Below are positions 45,423 through 57,622 of a DNA stretch of 64,000 bases, piece after piece (position 1 is the first letter of the stretch; every line of letters begins with the position of its first letter). A model generated the notes under the pieces. The model searched no databases. It was not told the DNA's origin and saw only the letters and a program-made list of their open reading frames with translations. Source of the stretch: Prosopocoilus inquinatus (taxonomy: Eukaryota > Arthropoda > Insecta > Coleoptera > Lucanidae); assembly GCA_036172665.1 (NCBI GenBank), contig CM069874.1:26743946-26807945 (forward strand), in the 5' to 3' direction. The position numbers were made by a program, and so were the translations under genes.

Positions 45423-48331
45423 TATTAAAACCATAAATATCCTCTTAGCTTTTAATTAAAGTGTACCATTCACATAATATGTATGTAAACATTTACCGTT
45501 TCAGTCTCTAATTACACATTTCTTTTCCAGGTGCAGTGGAAATTCCACCAGGAAAATTCTACCGAAATAACGAGCTAAATTTCTTCTGCATTAAAACATA
45601 AATTAGTGAAGCGAACCTTAAACGTTTAACTGCAACTGAAAACTCCATATTGAACTTAACCGGAGATTACACTGGAAATAATGTGTACTTCGAGGAAGCG
45701 TTTTCCTTGGAAGCTCTGCGTCCAAGGTGCGCCCTTTCCCCTCACCCCGAAAACCGACAGATGTCACAGGGAATTCGTGGACGTTTCCAACGCAAACGCG
45801 GAGCAAACCAACCCCTTTTATAGGTCCTAAAAGTTAGCAAGTAGCCGAACACCCTCGTTGTTTATACGTCGTGCGTGATTCCATGTAAGCGTGTATGCAT
45901 GTAGATTTTGGGCTTTTTTCTCGTGAGATGTGATGTATGAAATGGTGAAATGAGTTTTTTGTTGTCTTCTACTTTATGCCTGAAATATGCGGGCCGCACG
46001 CTTTGCATACCGGTCACGATTTTCTCACTAAACCGCCCCGTATTCTGCATTTCAGTTTGTAAAAAGCGGGGATTTGTTGTAATCTGCTTTTTAAAATAAT
46101 TTATGACGCCGGCATACTTCTGCTACACGTCACGTTATGAAGCAGCAATTTATTTCTTGTTTGTGCATGTTTAACGTGTGATAAATGGAACGTAACAAAT
46201 ACGAATACTCGAGAAAGGTTCCTTTAATAAACCTTATTTTACACATAATTTCTTACAGCCACACAGTTTCTTTTTCAAGAATTTTTGTAAATTTATAAAA
46301 TTAGATCAAGCTCTACAGTTCTTTGAACAACAGTTTATAGAAGAACTTTAGCTTAGACTATTGTATCGTACATAAATTACAGATAGGTTTCAAAGTTAAA
46401 TGGATAATAAATAATTAATAAAATAAAATAAAAGATTTGTTTAGTGAACAGCATTTCTGACACACGGTTAAGGTATTAATTAGTTTTTCGACTTTTATTT
46501 TAGCGACGTTCGCGGAAACTAATTCTAGATGTTTAAAGCCATTAAACGCAGCTTGATGACGTGCAATACTAAACAACCTGATACATCCCACATGATTACA
46601 TTCGCACGTAAGTTTATTTGCTTTGTAACCTATTTTCGGTTCGAACCCCAGTTTGGACAAGTGATTTTCGATTCACCCCATGTTTGAGTCTCGCACCCCT
46701 TATTTAACAGTCTGACACCTCCCCGATTTAATTTGACCTTTGGTCTGTTTTGAATTTACATAAGCAAAACGATCACGCAAATGTTCCACAAAATATTAAT
46801 TTTGAGGAACTTTCTAATTTTTATTATAACGTGTGTCCCAATCTATACCTACAGCCCCAGGAGAAAAAAAATTATTGGCAAAATGACCAAGAGAAGTTCA
46901 AGGAAAATATTTATTTTATTAATAACTATTTGAAAGTTGAGTTAATACTATACAATCAGTGAGTATGGTTTGATTTTAGACTTATTATCATAGCGGAAGA
47001 GTTGAATTATTTAGTTTCAAAAATATCATAGGTTTCGAATCCTTCATCAAAATTGAACGAACCTAAGCTCATTTGATATGGAATACCTTATTCCAATTTA
47101 TTAAAGATATTGATTTTTTCTCCCGCAGCGGTAAGTATTACGGTTTTCCGTATATCATCTTATTGCTACCTTTATTGGTACACAAAGTATAACTCACAGC
47201 AACATCGTATAAATTTATATAGAGCGAGCGTCTTACGGTTTAATATTCAATTTTATATTTTATCTATTTTATTCAGTTGAATATAACTTAAATCTTCTAG
47301 TTGTCTTTATCTAAAATGATCCAATTTGACGCTTTATGACTTCTCCCTAACTTATATAATAAAAAGTAGTTAAATACAAGATGTCTCTTTATAAATAAAG
47401 GAAGATAAAAAAGTGATATTTGGATAAAGAAACTATGAACATTGAAGGAAATGAGCAACCTACAGATTTTGAAATGTGTAATGTTTAACTGTATATTTTA
47501 GATCTTACAAAAGTGGCGGTAATTTATGTAAACATTGTCTCCCCTTAAACCTTTCCGCAGCGTTTTTATCTTGTCGTTCCTCAACCTCGCCTCGCATGAA
47601 ATTTTAATTAAGATAAATTCGCATCTAAATTAATTATCGCCGGGCCAGATTCGTTAATTCGGAATTCTGCCACGTTAATTATAAATCGGGGCCGGTGTTT
47701 TTCGCAAAATTCCTAAATCAATTAAAACTTGAACGCGGAATATTTCAGCCATTTGCATTCGTTTTACGACGATAATAGAGGCCCGTTCTTATGTATATGA
47801 CTTTTCGTCTCCGTCTCACATAGATTCTTTTAAAAGTAATACCTTTAAAATTAAAAATACAGGGACAAAATTTTAATGCAAAAAGATTCTAAATATGACG
47901 AATTAATTTAATGTTGCTATGATTTATTCGTCAGTTTGTTTATTTCTGTGTTCTTTACGTTACCGTAGAAACAAGTTTAAAGTTGCATTTAGACTAATAA
48001 AAAAAAGCTCAAAATGCATGTCCTAGATTTTTTTTTATACCAGGCAAAGTCCATAACGGCATTTGAATTAAGTCCTTTCAATTGCTCCAAAAGGAGTTAG
48101 AATGCCTATTCCCTTTTATTTTTTTTATGTACTCTTCAAATTTAACTTTCCGCAGGCATATACTTTCACTGTATATTCTACAAATTTCTGAAAATTGCTT
48201 TTCATTGTAGTTATTCTTAATAAGAACAATTACTTTAATGACCACAAAAAGAGTTTAGTTAAATAAATTAAGTGAAAGTAAAAATATTCGTGAAAACCCC
48301 AACACATACGTCACCTCGATTAACTAACATA
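45423..48331. other. Non-coding; candidate conserved element at 47520-47830
   Basis: No gene is supported (frames at 45618, 45862, 46415 and 46750 lack domains). The segment 47520-47830 is complex, with repeated AATTAA, TTAATTA and CGTTAAT homeodomain-type core words and CpG-containing stretches. This is what many developmental enhancers of insects look like. This is an impression, not a proof. Confidence 0.35.
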
Positions 48332-48896
48332 TACAGTGTGATTCAGTTTGGTATTCGCGGCCCCCTATCTTCTTTGTTTTAATAAAAAATATATACTAAA
48401 CTCTATATGTTTTTAAATGCCTTCTAAAACTACATTAGATGACTTACATATATCATGATTACCGTAAGGTATGTCAAATTTGCGATAGTCAACTTTTTTT
48501 TAAATGACATCCTATATTTTTTTTGAGCGATTCTTGTCAGGCGTGTTCTTCTCTATACTACTGAACATAAAAACATAACGATTTAATAAGTAAAATAACA
48601 AATGCTATGTTTTTATGGCTTTTTTTTCAAAAACTTTCTTATGAAACTATAAACTTTTTATGTCCAGTAGTATAGACAAGAACACGCTTTACAAGAATCG
48701 CTCAGAAGAAATAAAGGATGTCATTAAAAGAAAAAGTTGAATGTAGCAATTTTGACATACCTTATGGTAATCCTGATTTATGTAACTCATCTAATGTAGT
48801 TTTATAATCCATTTAAAAATATATAGGGTTTAATATATATTTTTATTAAAATATAGAAAATATGGAGCCGCGAATACCAAGCTGAATTACCCTGTT
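48332..48896. mobile_element. Foldback MITE with CAGTGTGATTCAG ends
   Basis: TACAGTGTGATTCAGTTTGG at the left mirrors CCAAGCTGAATTACCCTGT at the right. The inverted arms continue for about 260 bp each, through TTGGTATTCGCGG, ATAGTATAG-type and GAGCGATTCTTG blocks, around a loop near 48600. The sequence fits a mariner-type non-autonomous element at a TA site (the right TA appears mutated). Confidence 0.75.
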
Positions 48897-49989
48897 TATT
48901 TATTTAAGTAAAATATAAACGGAAACTGAAAAGTTACTATTGAGATCTTAAAATTTCGCACGATTTTTTGTCAAGTATCTAAACTTTAGTTGCGTCAACC
49001 AAGCTTTCTCTTCAAATTTGACACTAATGACATATCAATGAAAAGTCATCTGGTTTTCAGATTCTTTAAATATTTCAACTGCAGCAGAAACGCAAAGTAT
49101 TAGAACGGAAGTAATAGAATCTAACAGAGAAATAAAATAAACATAAGCAATACCTTTTTATACTTCAGAAAGCATGGGATTAGGCATTTTAAGCATTTCA
49201 ACTTTAAAATTTAGAATCTGCTGTTCAAAATGATTAAATAGTTTTGACAAGTCATTAAAAACCATATTTACAACCAAAAACTGAAACATGCGAAATTTTA
49301 AGGCCGCAATAGTACCTATTTGGGTCAGTAAGTTTTTCAATTGCAGACACAGCTTGGAGATGGTTTTTTCAGACAGTTTTTGATTTCATGCCATTTAGGT
49401 ACAGTTTATTATAAAATTCCAGACCTATACAAGAAATAGAGTGGTGTAAAACAGCTTTAACACGCCAAATAACGCATACTGCCTGCTTGTAAATTTTATT
49501 AAACGGCAAAGATTTTAATTCTTAAAATGATTACATAGCACAATTTTATATTCCATTTAATATCAATGTAGTAACATTTTTATCTGAAAAATTACTTAAA
49601 TCGCACACATGTTCTGGTAGAAAGTGCTAACCTTGACAGTCGGCTGCTTTATAGGTAAAGCAGACTCAACACAATTTTTGTTTCGATTCTGACATTTTCG
49701 TGGGCCAGTGAAGCAGTATGATCTACTTTTCTTGCCACGTTTCATTTACACCCTGTATTAAGTCTCTCATTCTCATACATATATCCTATAATGCAATTTT
49801 TTCCTGCTAAATTTTGACAGAATTGTAATGAGAAATTTCGTTGCTATATTATTCATAAAAAAATAACATTTTGCGAAGAAAACCCAAGACTTACTAATAA
49901 AATACAAGATTAATTTCAAGGCTTGGGGATATTATTGGATGACAAAACTATACTTATGCAGAGTTATATTGAAAAATTATTACACAGTT
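48897..49989. other. Non-coding, nothing recognised
   Basis: AT-rich. Frames at 49158-49340 and 49995-50180 have no domains. Confidence 0.45.
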
Positions 49990-51245
49990 GTATCCTATCC
50001 CAGACAGCAAGAAGACGTATTTATCACGTTACTTTTAGGTATAGTCATCACTTTAATGACGTTTGAAAACGATGTGTAAATAACGTTTACCTCACGTGTA
50101 TAATTCGCAAGATGTTCGTAAAATGTCGTCACATAAAGACGTTTCATAAACGTTGGTTGATGTTGTTTCCTTAACATCATTTAATGACGTTTCAAAAACC
50201 TTTCTTGATGATGTTTTCTTCTCGTCATTTAAAGACGTTTCACTAACATTTCTTGAACGTCGGTTGATAACGTTCCTTAAAAGTTTATTCTAACCATAGC
50301 ATTTGAACAGTACAAAATCCCAGCCAGCAGAATAACGTGTAAGGGCGTTATAATGATCTCATCTCTGTCACTAATATGTCGTCATTTTAACATGCAAAAG
50401 ACGTCTGAGCGACGTCTTAATCACTTCAACTTTTTCACAAAAGTTATTTTTTTATAATAACTTACTAGGTCGTTGAGAATTACTTTCAAATGATCTCGTT
50501 GGTTTCAAAAAGGTAACGTTCAAATATTTATGCATTAGTTATCAAGTGCTAAAATTGCGCCATATTGTGTTTACATTCAAAACTAATTTACATGCTACTA
50601 TTTCACTTAATTTAACAATTCTATTATTAATTTTGATATAATTGGTTTCAGATATAGTATTCAAAGTTTTTACTTAAACTTTTTGTTTAGTCTTAAAAAT
50701 GTCTTTAAACTAATAATTTAAAAAAATAAACATAGTAACATTTTGTCACTTATTATATTGACGTGATAATGACGTCCCTTTCACGTTTTTAATACGTATC
50801 GTATGATTTGTCACATTCACGTTACTTTTGGGATATATGACGTCAATTACGTAAATAACCTAAAACTGACGTAATTCCGACGTCACTCTGCTAGCTGAGG
50901 TAGTTCAAATTAATCATTCCGTTATTTTATGATCCGAACATAGTTAACAAACTATCTGAAGGATTGTTTCGAACCGTTCAAATGCTACGGTTCCAACAAA
51001 CCTTTTAAATGCCAGTTAGTAATGAAAAAAAATATTTACTTATTAATAATAAGAAGTAATAGGTGTTTTACTATAAATGACGGCAAAAGTTATCAGCAAA
51101 GACCGTCATATTAACTTTATAACGATACGTATTAGAAACGTCATTAATTGGTGATGATATGGCCAAAGGATCTTTACGGTTCAACGTCACCTTTAAATGA
51201 CGTCAAAATAACGTCATGAGTCATGAGTCTGCTACCGTAGGGTCT
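49990..51245. mobile_element. Non-autonomous DNA element rich in TGACGT words, with a nested relative
   Basis: The outer ends CCCAGACAGCAAGAAGACGT (about 49998) and the inverse of ACGTCATGAGTC..GCTACCGTAGGG (about 51240) are similar. An inner pair, CCCAGCCAGCAGAATAACGT (about 50326) and ACGTCACTCTGCTAGCTGAGG (ending about 50901), gives a second element with the same type of end. Between the ends, ACGTCA, GACGTT and TAACGT words recur dozens of times in both orientations with spacing of 20-40 bases, which looks like subterminal transposase-binding repeats. No coding region. The superfamily is not determined because target duplications are unclear. Confidence 0.55.
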
Positions 51246-51628
51246 TTATAATTCAACAGAATATGTTTTAAATACTGAAACATGTAACATTATTATCCTA
51301 TTGTTACCCATTCATATAATTAAAATAAAATCTCATTATAGAGCAATGATTTATTGATGATCCTTTTTATTGAGTAGTGAAGGTGTATTAAATGTTCAAT
51401 GTTTGTTCTCCTAAAATTGATACAGACCTGAATTTATGTCTTAACTCTATGTACACTAATAAATAATGTGTCACTGCAGATGAAATTTTTCTCTATCACT
51501 GAACTCTGCAATGTTATTTTAAATTACGTATTTGCACCACCCCAATAACTTGCTTCTTTGCGAAGAAAATATAAAATAAATATTGGAATTATGAAACTCA
51601 CTATAAGTATGTCTAGTAGAGATAATAC

Positions 51629-51998
51629 TGTTACGCCGTGAGCTCGGGTGGTCAGACAGCATGCCTCTGTCCGACTAATCTTAGGAGAGGCCTAGAATTC
51701 ACTGGCAGGTACCCGAATTAGGCTGGAAATTTCGATGCGTTTTCTGGAGTATGTAGGCTTGCCTATATAATACGAGGATTGTCGAGCGAGGGGGAGTTCT
51801 TACCTAGTAAGCGAAGAAGGCGAAGTATCACGAAGCCATATGTGGCGACGTAATAGAAGTGCGATTTGTTAGTTATTTATTTATAACTTAGTGTTATAGA
51901 GTATTTTTAGTGTATTCTGTTTATTAAAACGGTTGCGTTTTAATAAAGTGCTTAAGAATAGTCGACGAGTATTATTTGCGAACCCCGAAGTCGTAACA
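51629..51998 (+). repeat. 5' LTR
   Basis: Starts TGTTACG and ends CGTAACA (7-bp inverted termini). It contains a TATA box TATATAA at 51774-51780 and a polyadenylation signal AATAAA at 51942-51947. The signal overlaps an 11-bp hairpin (TTATTAAAACG at 51921-51931 with CGTTTTAATAA at 51936-51946). The R region should begin some 25-30 bases after the TATA box. Confidence 0.95.
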
Positions 51999-52000
51999 AT

Positions 52001-52016
52001 TGGTGTCAGAAGTGGA
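52001..52016 (+). other. Primer-binding site
   Basis: TGGTGTCAGAAGTGGA begins two bases after the 5' LTR. The TGG start complements the CCA end of a tRNA, as required for first-strand priming. I do not assign the tRNA species from memory. Confidence 0.75.
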
Positions 52017-52041
52017 GATTTTAAATTGAAAAAAAGCAGAA

Positions 52042-53390
52042 ATGAAGCTTGTAGAATTAAAGGTCAGAGAGCTGCGTGAAGAGTTAGACGAAAGAGGTCT
52101 AGAAAATTCTGGTAAGAAAATTATCTTACAAGAACGGCTAGAAAGGACCCGGAAACATTTGAGTTCGAAATTGAAGACGCCGCAGCCCTTTTAAAAAGAA
52201 TGCAAGAAATTAATGGAAAAATAGAACAACTCAGTGAAGCTGTGAAATTAGAAGTGAAAGAACAAATACATGGAATGAGAAAACAAATGGAAAGTTTGGA
52301 AATGAAGATGGAAACCTACAGTTTAAAAATCGATTTGAATATAGAAAGCATGAAGGTTCAAATCGATGAAAAGTTTGAAGATCTTAAAACCAAATGTGAC
52401 GAGAAAATTGACAACAAAATTGAAGATGTCAGAGTTCAGTTTGATAGTGCAATTAAGGACATGAAATTTGAATTCGACGACAAACTTGACGAAAAATTTG
52501 GCGGAATAAAGATTCAGTTCAAGGATAAACTAGAAGACTTGGCTAAACAACTGCATAAAGTAGAGCTTGGTCGTACCATTGCACCATCAGCCGGATCGTC
52601 AAGTCAGAAATTGAAACCCCCAAAATTTGAAGGCGATTTACCGTGGTCTACTTTCATTCGGCAGTTCAAAATTGCTGCTGATGCGAATGGGTGGAATAAC
52701 TGTGACAAATTTTGGCTCTGCGAGGTCCAGCATTGAATGCCTTACAGTCTATTCCTGAGAAAGTCCAAAACAATTTTGATCAACTGGTGGAGAATTTGGA
52801 AATGCGTTTTGGTGATGCACACATGAAGCAACTCTATACCATTCAATTAAAAACACGTACCCAGAAGAATAGTGAGTCACTCCAAGATTTTGAACTTGAC
52901 ATTGAAAGACTGGTACGCATGGCGTATGGAGATTTCTTTCCCGAACCAGTTTTTCATCGCTTGGCTATCCAAGCATTCATCGACGGCGTTAAAGACCAAG
53001 AAATGCAGCAAGTATTGCGTTTGGGTAACTTCTCTAAATGCACTGATGTGCTGGCCCGTGCATTAGAATTCGAGGCAGCCAAGCAAGCCTCCAGAACTTT
53101 GGTACGCGTACGAGAGGTGAAAGCTGCTGATGAGAGTACCTTAATAGAAATCCTGGAAAGGCTGAAACACCTTGAAGAGAGAAAATTCACGAACAATAGC
53201 AGACGATTTACAGTCTGTTGGAACTGTGGTAAAGCAGGTCATTTGAGTTCCAACTGCCGGCGCAAACGAGCGCGCCAAGACGACGACAGTGAGTCTTTAA
53301 AACTAAAACCAGTCAGCAAGAAGGGGCGCATGCTGACTGATTCTCTGGATAGCCCCAGGATTGTCTCTGTTTCCAGGATAAGAAATAATG
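52042..53390 (+). pseudogene. gag relic (SAP-like N-terminus, coiled coil, zinc knuckle)
   Basis: Gag would form the virus-like particle and bind the RNA. The start ATG at 52042 opens with MKLVELKVRELREELDERGL, a SAP-like helix-turn-helix. A frame break near 52150 leads into the frame open over 52200-52736, which is charged, helical and repetitive (probable coiled coil) and ends in the capsid region (FEGDLPWSTFIRQFKIAADA). A second break near 52700-52735 leads to the frame starting about 52712. This carries more capsid sequence and then the nucleocapsid knuckle CWNCGKAGHLSSNC (CX2CX4HX4C, about 53217-53258) followed by basic residues. No uninterrupted product is possible. The breaks look like small deletions, not programmed frameshifts. 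Confidence 0.88.
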
Positions 53391-53701
53391 AAAACAGTTT
53401 GATAGCAGATGGACAGATTGGGAAAAGATCTTTCCAATTCACGATTGATACGGGAGCGAATGTGTCCATTATAGGAACAGATCTTTTACCAAAGTGGAAG
53501 CTAATGAATAATGGAAAAATATACCATATCCAAACAGCTACTGGCGAGGTTACTCCAGTTTGTAATGAAGCAGAAATTGACATTAAAATTGGAAGTATGA
53601 AATTTAGACAATTTAGACACAGGGTGTTAGTGGCAGACATTGTTGATGATTTCATACTTGGAATTGACTTCATGAAGAAAAACTGTAGATTTGAAAGATA
53701 A
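53391..53701 (+). pseudogene. Retroviral-type aspartic protease
   Basis: Continues in the same frame as the zinc knuckle. The catalytic motif FTIDTGANVSIIG lies at about 53440-53478, and the C-terminal ILGIDFM at about 53655-53676. It would cleave the Gag-Pol precursor as a homodimer. The frame closes at 53701 while the reverse transcriptase is in another frame, so the junction is another break. The domain itself looks complete. Confidence 0.88.
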
Positions 53702-55553
53702 AGTGCTACGTATTGGGTCTGAAGAAATACCTCTTCATGTTCCTGGAAATTTACCAACAGTACTAAAAGTTAAACTGGTAGAAAGTGTAAACATTCCCGC
53801 CTTAACCGATAAGCTAATTTTGGCTAAGTTGGAGGGCAATCTTAGTGGCTATCCTGCCGGAATCATACAGCCAACCGAGATCAGCAGCGCCAAGAAAGGA
53901 ATTTTACTGGTTGGGACACTGGTGAAGATTCGAGAAACAATTCCTATTCGTCTTGCAAATATTAACAGCTACGCAGTTACCATACCCAGCGGAACAGTGG
54001 TGGGTAAATGTGAAGCCATTGCTTCTATAAACCACATTCAAGCAAACGATGCATCCGCTCGGCATCAGTCTGCCATTTTACTACCACCACTGGAAAAATT
54101 GCTTAAAGGTACAACAACTTTGTTAACACCCAAGGAAGCCGCAGACGTAGGAGGACTGTTTCGAAAATTCAAGGGAATCTTCGCCTACACCGAAGATGAC
54201 TTAACGCGGACGGACATCGTGCAGCACAGAATCAACACCGGCGATTCAAATCCAATTCGTCAACCCGCACGAAGACTGCCATTGGCGAAGAGAGAAGAGG
54301 CTGATAAGTTAATCAAGAAGATGCAGGACCAAGGAGTTATTGAACCATCGCAAAGTCCATGGGCATCTCCTGTTGTACTTGTGACTAAGAAGGATGGCAG
54401 CACACGTTTCTGTGTGGACTACAGGCGATTGAATGACGTGACGAAAAAGGACAGCTATCCCTTGCCCCGGATCGACGACACAATTGACACCTTATCCGGT
54501 GCGAAATGGTTCTCGACTCTAGACTTGAAGAGTGGCTACTGGCAAGTTGGAATGCATCCCGAAGATAAGGAAAAGACGGCTTTCACTGCGGGTAATGGCC
54601 TATGGCAGTTTAAGGTGATGCCTTTTGGGTTATGCAACGCCCCAACCACTTTTGAGCGATTCATGGAATTGATATTGCTTGGACTTAGCTGGAAGACTTG
54701 CCTCGTTTACTTAGATGACGTAATTGTCGTTGGAAGGACTTTCAAAGAACACCTTGCGAATTTGAAGAACGTCTTCGAACGGATTGAGGAGGCGAAGTTG
54801 AAATTGAATCCGGTCAAATGCAAGTTCTTTCAGAAGGAAGTAAAATACCTCGGACATGTTATTTCTGAAGCTGGAGTCGCGACAGACCCAGACAAGATCT
54901 CAGCCGTTAAGAACTGGCCACCACCGAGAAATGTGCATGAATTACGAAGTTTCTTGGGACTTTGCACATATTACAGACGATTTGTTAAGGACTTTGCAAA
55001 GGCAGCGAAACCCCTACATGCACTGACCGAAGAAAAGACCACATTTGTCTGGAGTGAAAACTGTCAAGAGGCTTTTGATAACCTAAAGGACCTTTTGGTG
55101 ACCGCTCCGATATTGTCTTATCCAAAATCTGAGGGCAAGTTCATTATCGATAGCGATGCAAGCAACTATGGAATTGGGGGCGTACTGTCGCAAGTACAAG
55201 ATGGACAAGAGCGTGTTATTGGTTACTTCAGTAAAGTTTTGTCAAAAGCCGAAAGGAACTACTGTGTAACCAGGAAGGAACTTCTTGCTGTAGTGAAAAC
55301 GACTGAGCATTTTCACAAGTATCTTTATGGTCGACAGTTCCATCTTCGCACAGACCATGCAGCATTGAAATGGTTGCTTCAGTTTAAGAACATAGAAGGC
55401 CAGCTCGCCAGGTGGATAGAGAGATTACAGGAGTACGACTTTACAATCGAACATCGTCCAGGTCGTGTCCATAACAACGCAGATGCGCTGTCTAGAAGAC
55501 CTTGTCCTGAGGATTGTCGGCACTGCTCAAGGCAGAAGACAAGGAAGGGATAA
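53691..55553 (+). pseudogene. Reverse transcriptase and RNase H region of pol
   Basis: A 620-codon open stretch without a credible start codon, so it is the middle of a polyprotein. Reverse transcriptase spans about residues 170-420: the palm block FCVDYRRLND, STLDLKSGYWQV with the first catalytic Asp, PFGLCNAPTTF, and YLDDV at residues 340-344 with the catalytic pair. RNase H follows from about residue 480: IIDSDASNYGIGG, RKELLAV and RTDHAAL supply the acidic residues. It ends with the linker NADALSRRPCPE typical of gypsy elements just before a frame change at about 55530. This is the best preserved part of the element. Confidence 0.94.
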
Positions 55554-56787
55554 TTCCCATTAGAAGGACCGGCATTGTAGTAGACAGATGGCAACCGGAG
55601 ACTATCAAAAAGGAGCAAGGAGAAGATCCTGAAATAAAGGCCATAATCGAATGGAAGGAGAGGGATCGACGTCCAACCTGGGCAGAAATATCAGGAAAGA
55701 ATCCAGTGTTCAAAACATACTGGGCACAATGGGATTCTCTGGACTTGAAGGATGGTTTGTTAATCAGAAAATGGGAATCACCTGATGGGAGTGAGGTGAA
55801 AGACCAATTAGTACTTCCAAGGGTAAGAGTCGCTGAGGTCCTAGAAGAAATTCATTGCGGGCCAACCGGTGGACATTTGGGCATCAATAAGACATTATCG
55901 AAAGTGCCAGAAAGGTTCTACTGGGCGAAATGTAGAACTGATGTAGAAAACTTGTGTGCCAGATGCACAACTTGCGCTGCAGTATCCAGAAACCAACCGT
56001 GGGAACAAATACATCATGGTAGTGACAGATTATTTTTCCAAATGGCCAGAAGGTTACGCTTTACCAAATCAAGAGTCGATAACGGTTGCGAATGCCTTGG
56101 TAGAGAACTGGATAACAAGGTTTGGAGTAACCATGGAGATCCATTCCGATCAAGGCAGGAACTTTGAGGGACATATTTTCCAGGAATTGACTCGGTTACT
56201 GGGGAACTACTCCTTTGCATCCGCAATCAGATGGAATGGTAGAACGGTTCAATAGGACTCTGGAAAGACATCAAGCCAAAGTTGTTTCGAAAAACCAACG
56301 AGATTGGGATGAACATCTTCCTCTTTTCTTAATGGCTTACCGTTCTGCAGAGCACGACACAACTAAACGAACACCGTACAGTGTTTTGTTTGGAAGGGAA
56401 ATGCGTTTGCCTTGTGACCTAAAATTTGGGCTACCAGAGACTCGACTGCAATTAAGTGAGTACTCGCAAGATCTGGAACGCCGTTTAACTCGAACCCACG
56501 AGTACGTGCGACGTAATATCAACTTGGCGACCGACAAAATAAAGACTCGCTACGATCGACGAGCCAATGAAACAGGATTTCAAGAAGGGAATCAGGTGTG
56601 GCTCTACAATCCTAGGAGGACTCGCGGACTCTCTCCAAAACTACAGGCGTCTTGGGAAGGACCCTATAAAATAATTAAGAAGATCAACGATGTGGTGTAC
56701 AGGATACAACAACTACCCCGTGGAAAAATGAAAGTGATCCACATCGACCGTTTGGCTCCATACTCTGTTCGGAACGAACAGAACTAA
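55514..56787 (+). pseudogene. Integrase, broken by two frame changes and an internal deletion
   Basis: Integrase would insert the cDNA. The first frame (to 56167) carries the HHCC zinc domain: IHCGPTGGHLGI and CARCTTC at about 55850-55977. The core then shifts frame near 55985: PETNRGNKYIMVVTDYFSKW and the second catalytic Asp in IHSDQGRNF (about 55995-56165). Between CAAVS and PETNRG the usual 35-40 residues with the first catalytic Asp are absent, so about 100-120 bp appear deleted. A second shift near 56200 leads to HPQSDGMVERFNRTLE with the catalytic Glu, and then to the C-terminal DNA-binding part (SWEGPYKIIKKINDVVYRIQ, ending 56787). The enzyme cannot be functional. Confidence 0.9.
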
Positions 56788-56798
56788 GGATGGGGCAA

Positions 56799-57164
56799 TG
56801 TTACGCCGTGAGCTCGGGTGGTCAGACGGCATGCCTCTGTCCGACTAATCTTAGGAAAGGCCTAGAATTCACTGGCAGGTACCCGAATAATGCTGGAAAT
56901 TTCGATGCGTTTTCTGGAGTATGTAGGCTTGCCTATATAATACGAGGATTGTCGAGCGAGGGGGAGTTCTTACCTAGTAAGCGAAGAAGGCGAGGTATCA
57001 CGAAGCCATAAGTGGCGACGTAATAGAAGTGCGATTTGTTATTTATTTATAACTTAGTGTTATAGAGTATTTTTAGTGTATTCTGTTTATTAAAACGGTT
57101 GCGTTTTAATAAAGGGCTTAAGAATAGTCAACGAGTATTATTTGCGAACCCCGAAGTCGTAACA
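56799..57164 (+). repeat. 3' LTR
   Basis: Starts TGTTACG and ends CGTAACA. It is preceded by AAGGATGGGGCAA, a short purine-rich stretch that would serve as the polypurine tract. It lacks one copy of the TTAG/TTAT duplication present in the 5' LTR. The inserted element ends only 459 bp before the neuroligin signal-peptide exon. Confidence 0.95.
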
Positions 57165-57622
57165 ATACCATAGATTGGTTTCAAACTTAAAGAGAACTCT
57201 TTAAACATTTTGGTTATAAAAATAGTTTGCGGCTGTTTACATGGGGTAAAGCTCTGCGTCATAAACTCTCAAAGTACGTATTGCATACTTACTTTAATAA
57301 ATTTTCAGTTTTCATTTGCAAGCAGAATAATATTAACAAATGAAATATATGAGTATTACTTCCTATATCAGTTATACAGCACTGGTTAATTTATTTATTA
57401 CAATAACACTTTGAATAATGTCATTACGCAGTCAACCAGAAAATATTAATTGGATCATCGGATAACAATAGAAGGATTCAATGGAATTTAGCCAATTAAA
57501 TCCTAATAATTTAATTACCTTTATTTAACCGATCCTTTTGTACGGCTTTTGTTTACGCTTTGCATTATTTTCGCTAGATTTTATTTGAATTCATCAAATT
57601 AAAGCCAATGTTTTTATTGCAG
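57165..57622. other. Spacer between LTR element and neuroligin exon, ending in a splice acceptor
   Basis: Begins with the target duplication ATAC (57165-57168) and ends with TTTTTATTGCAG, a good polypyrimidine tract and AG at 57621-57622. It is therefore most likely the 3' end of an upstream 5' UTR intron. No other feature is seen. Confidence 0.5.

Larger units (their letters stand above)
51629..57164 (+). mobile_element. Ty3/gypsy LTR retrotransposon, full-length but dead
   Basis: A 5536-bp element bounded by the 4-bp duplication ATAC (51625-51628 and 57165-57168). Two LTRs of 370 and 366 bp flank a primer-binding site, gag, protease, reverse transcriptase, RNase H and integrase in the gypsy order (RT before IN). 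The LTRs differ at about nine positions plus one 4-bp deletion, roughly 97 percent identity, so insertion is fairly recent but not current. At least five frame breaks interrupt the coding region, and one integrase break removes a catalytic residue. There is no envelope gene. A truncated LTR of the same family lies antisense at 42926-43240. Confidence 0.95.

Noticed and set aside
46415..46962. Cys-containing 81-codon - strand frame and 70-codon + strand frame
   Set aside because: The cysteine spacing fits no zinc finger I know and there is no supporting context.
53239..53757. 172-codon - strand frame
   Set aside because: It is antisense to the gypsy zinc knuckle and protease region, which has clear motifs on the + strand.
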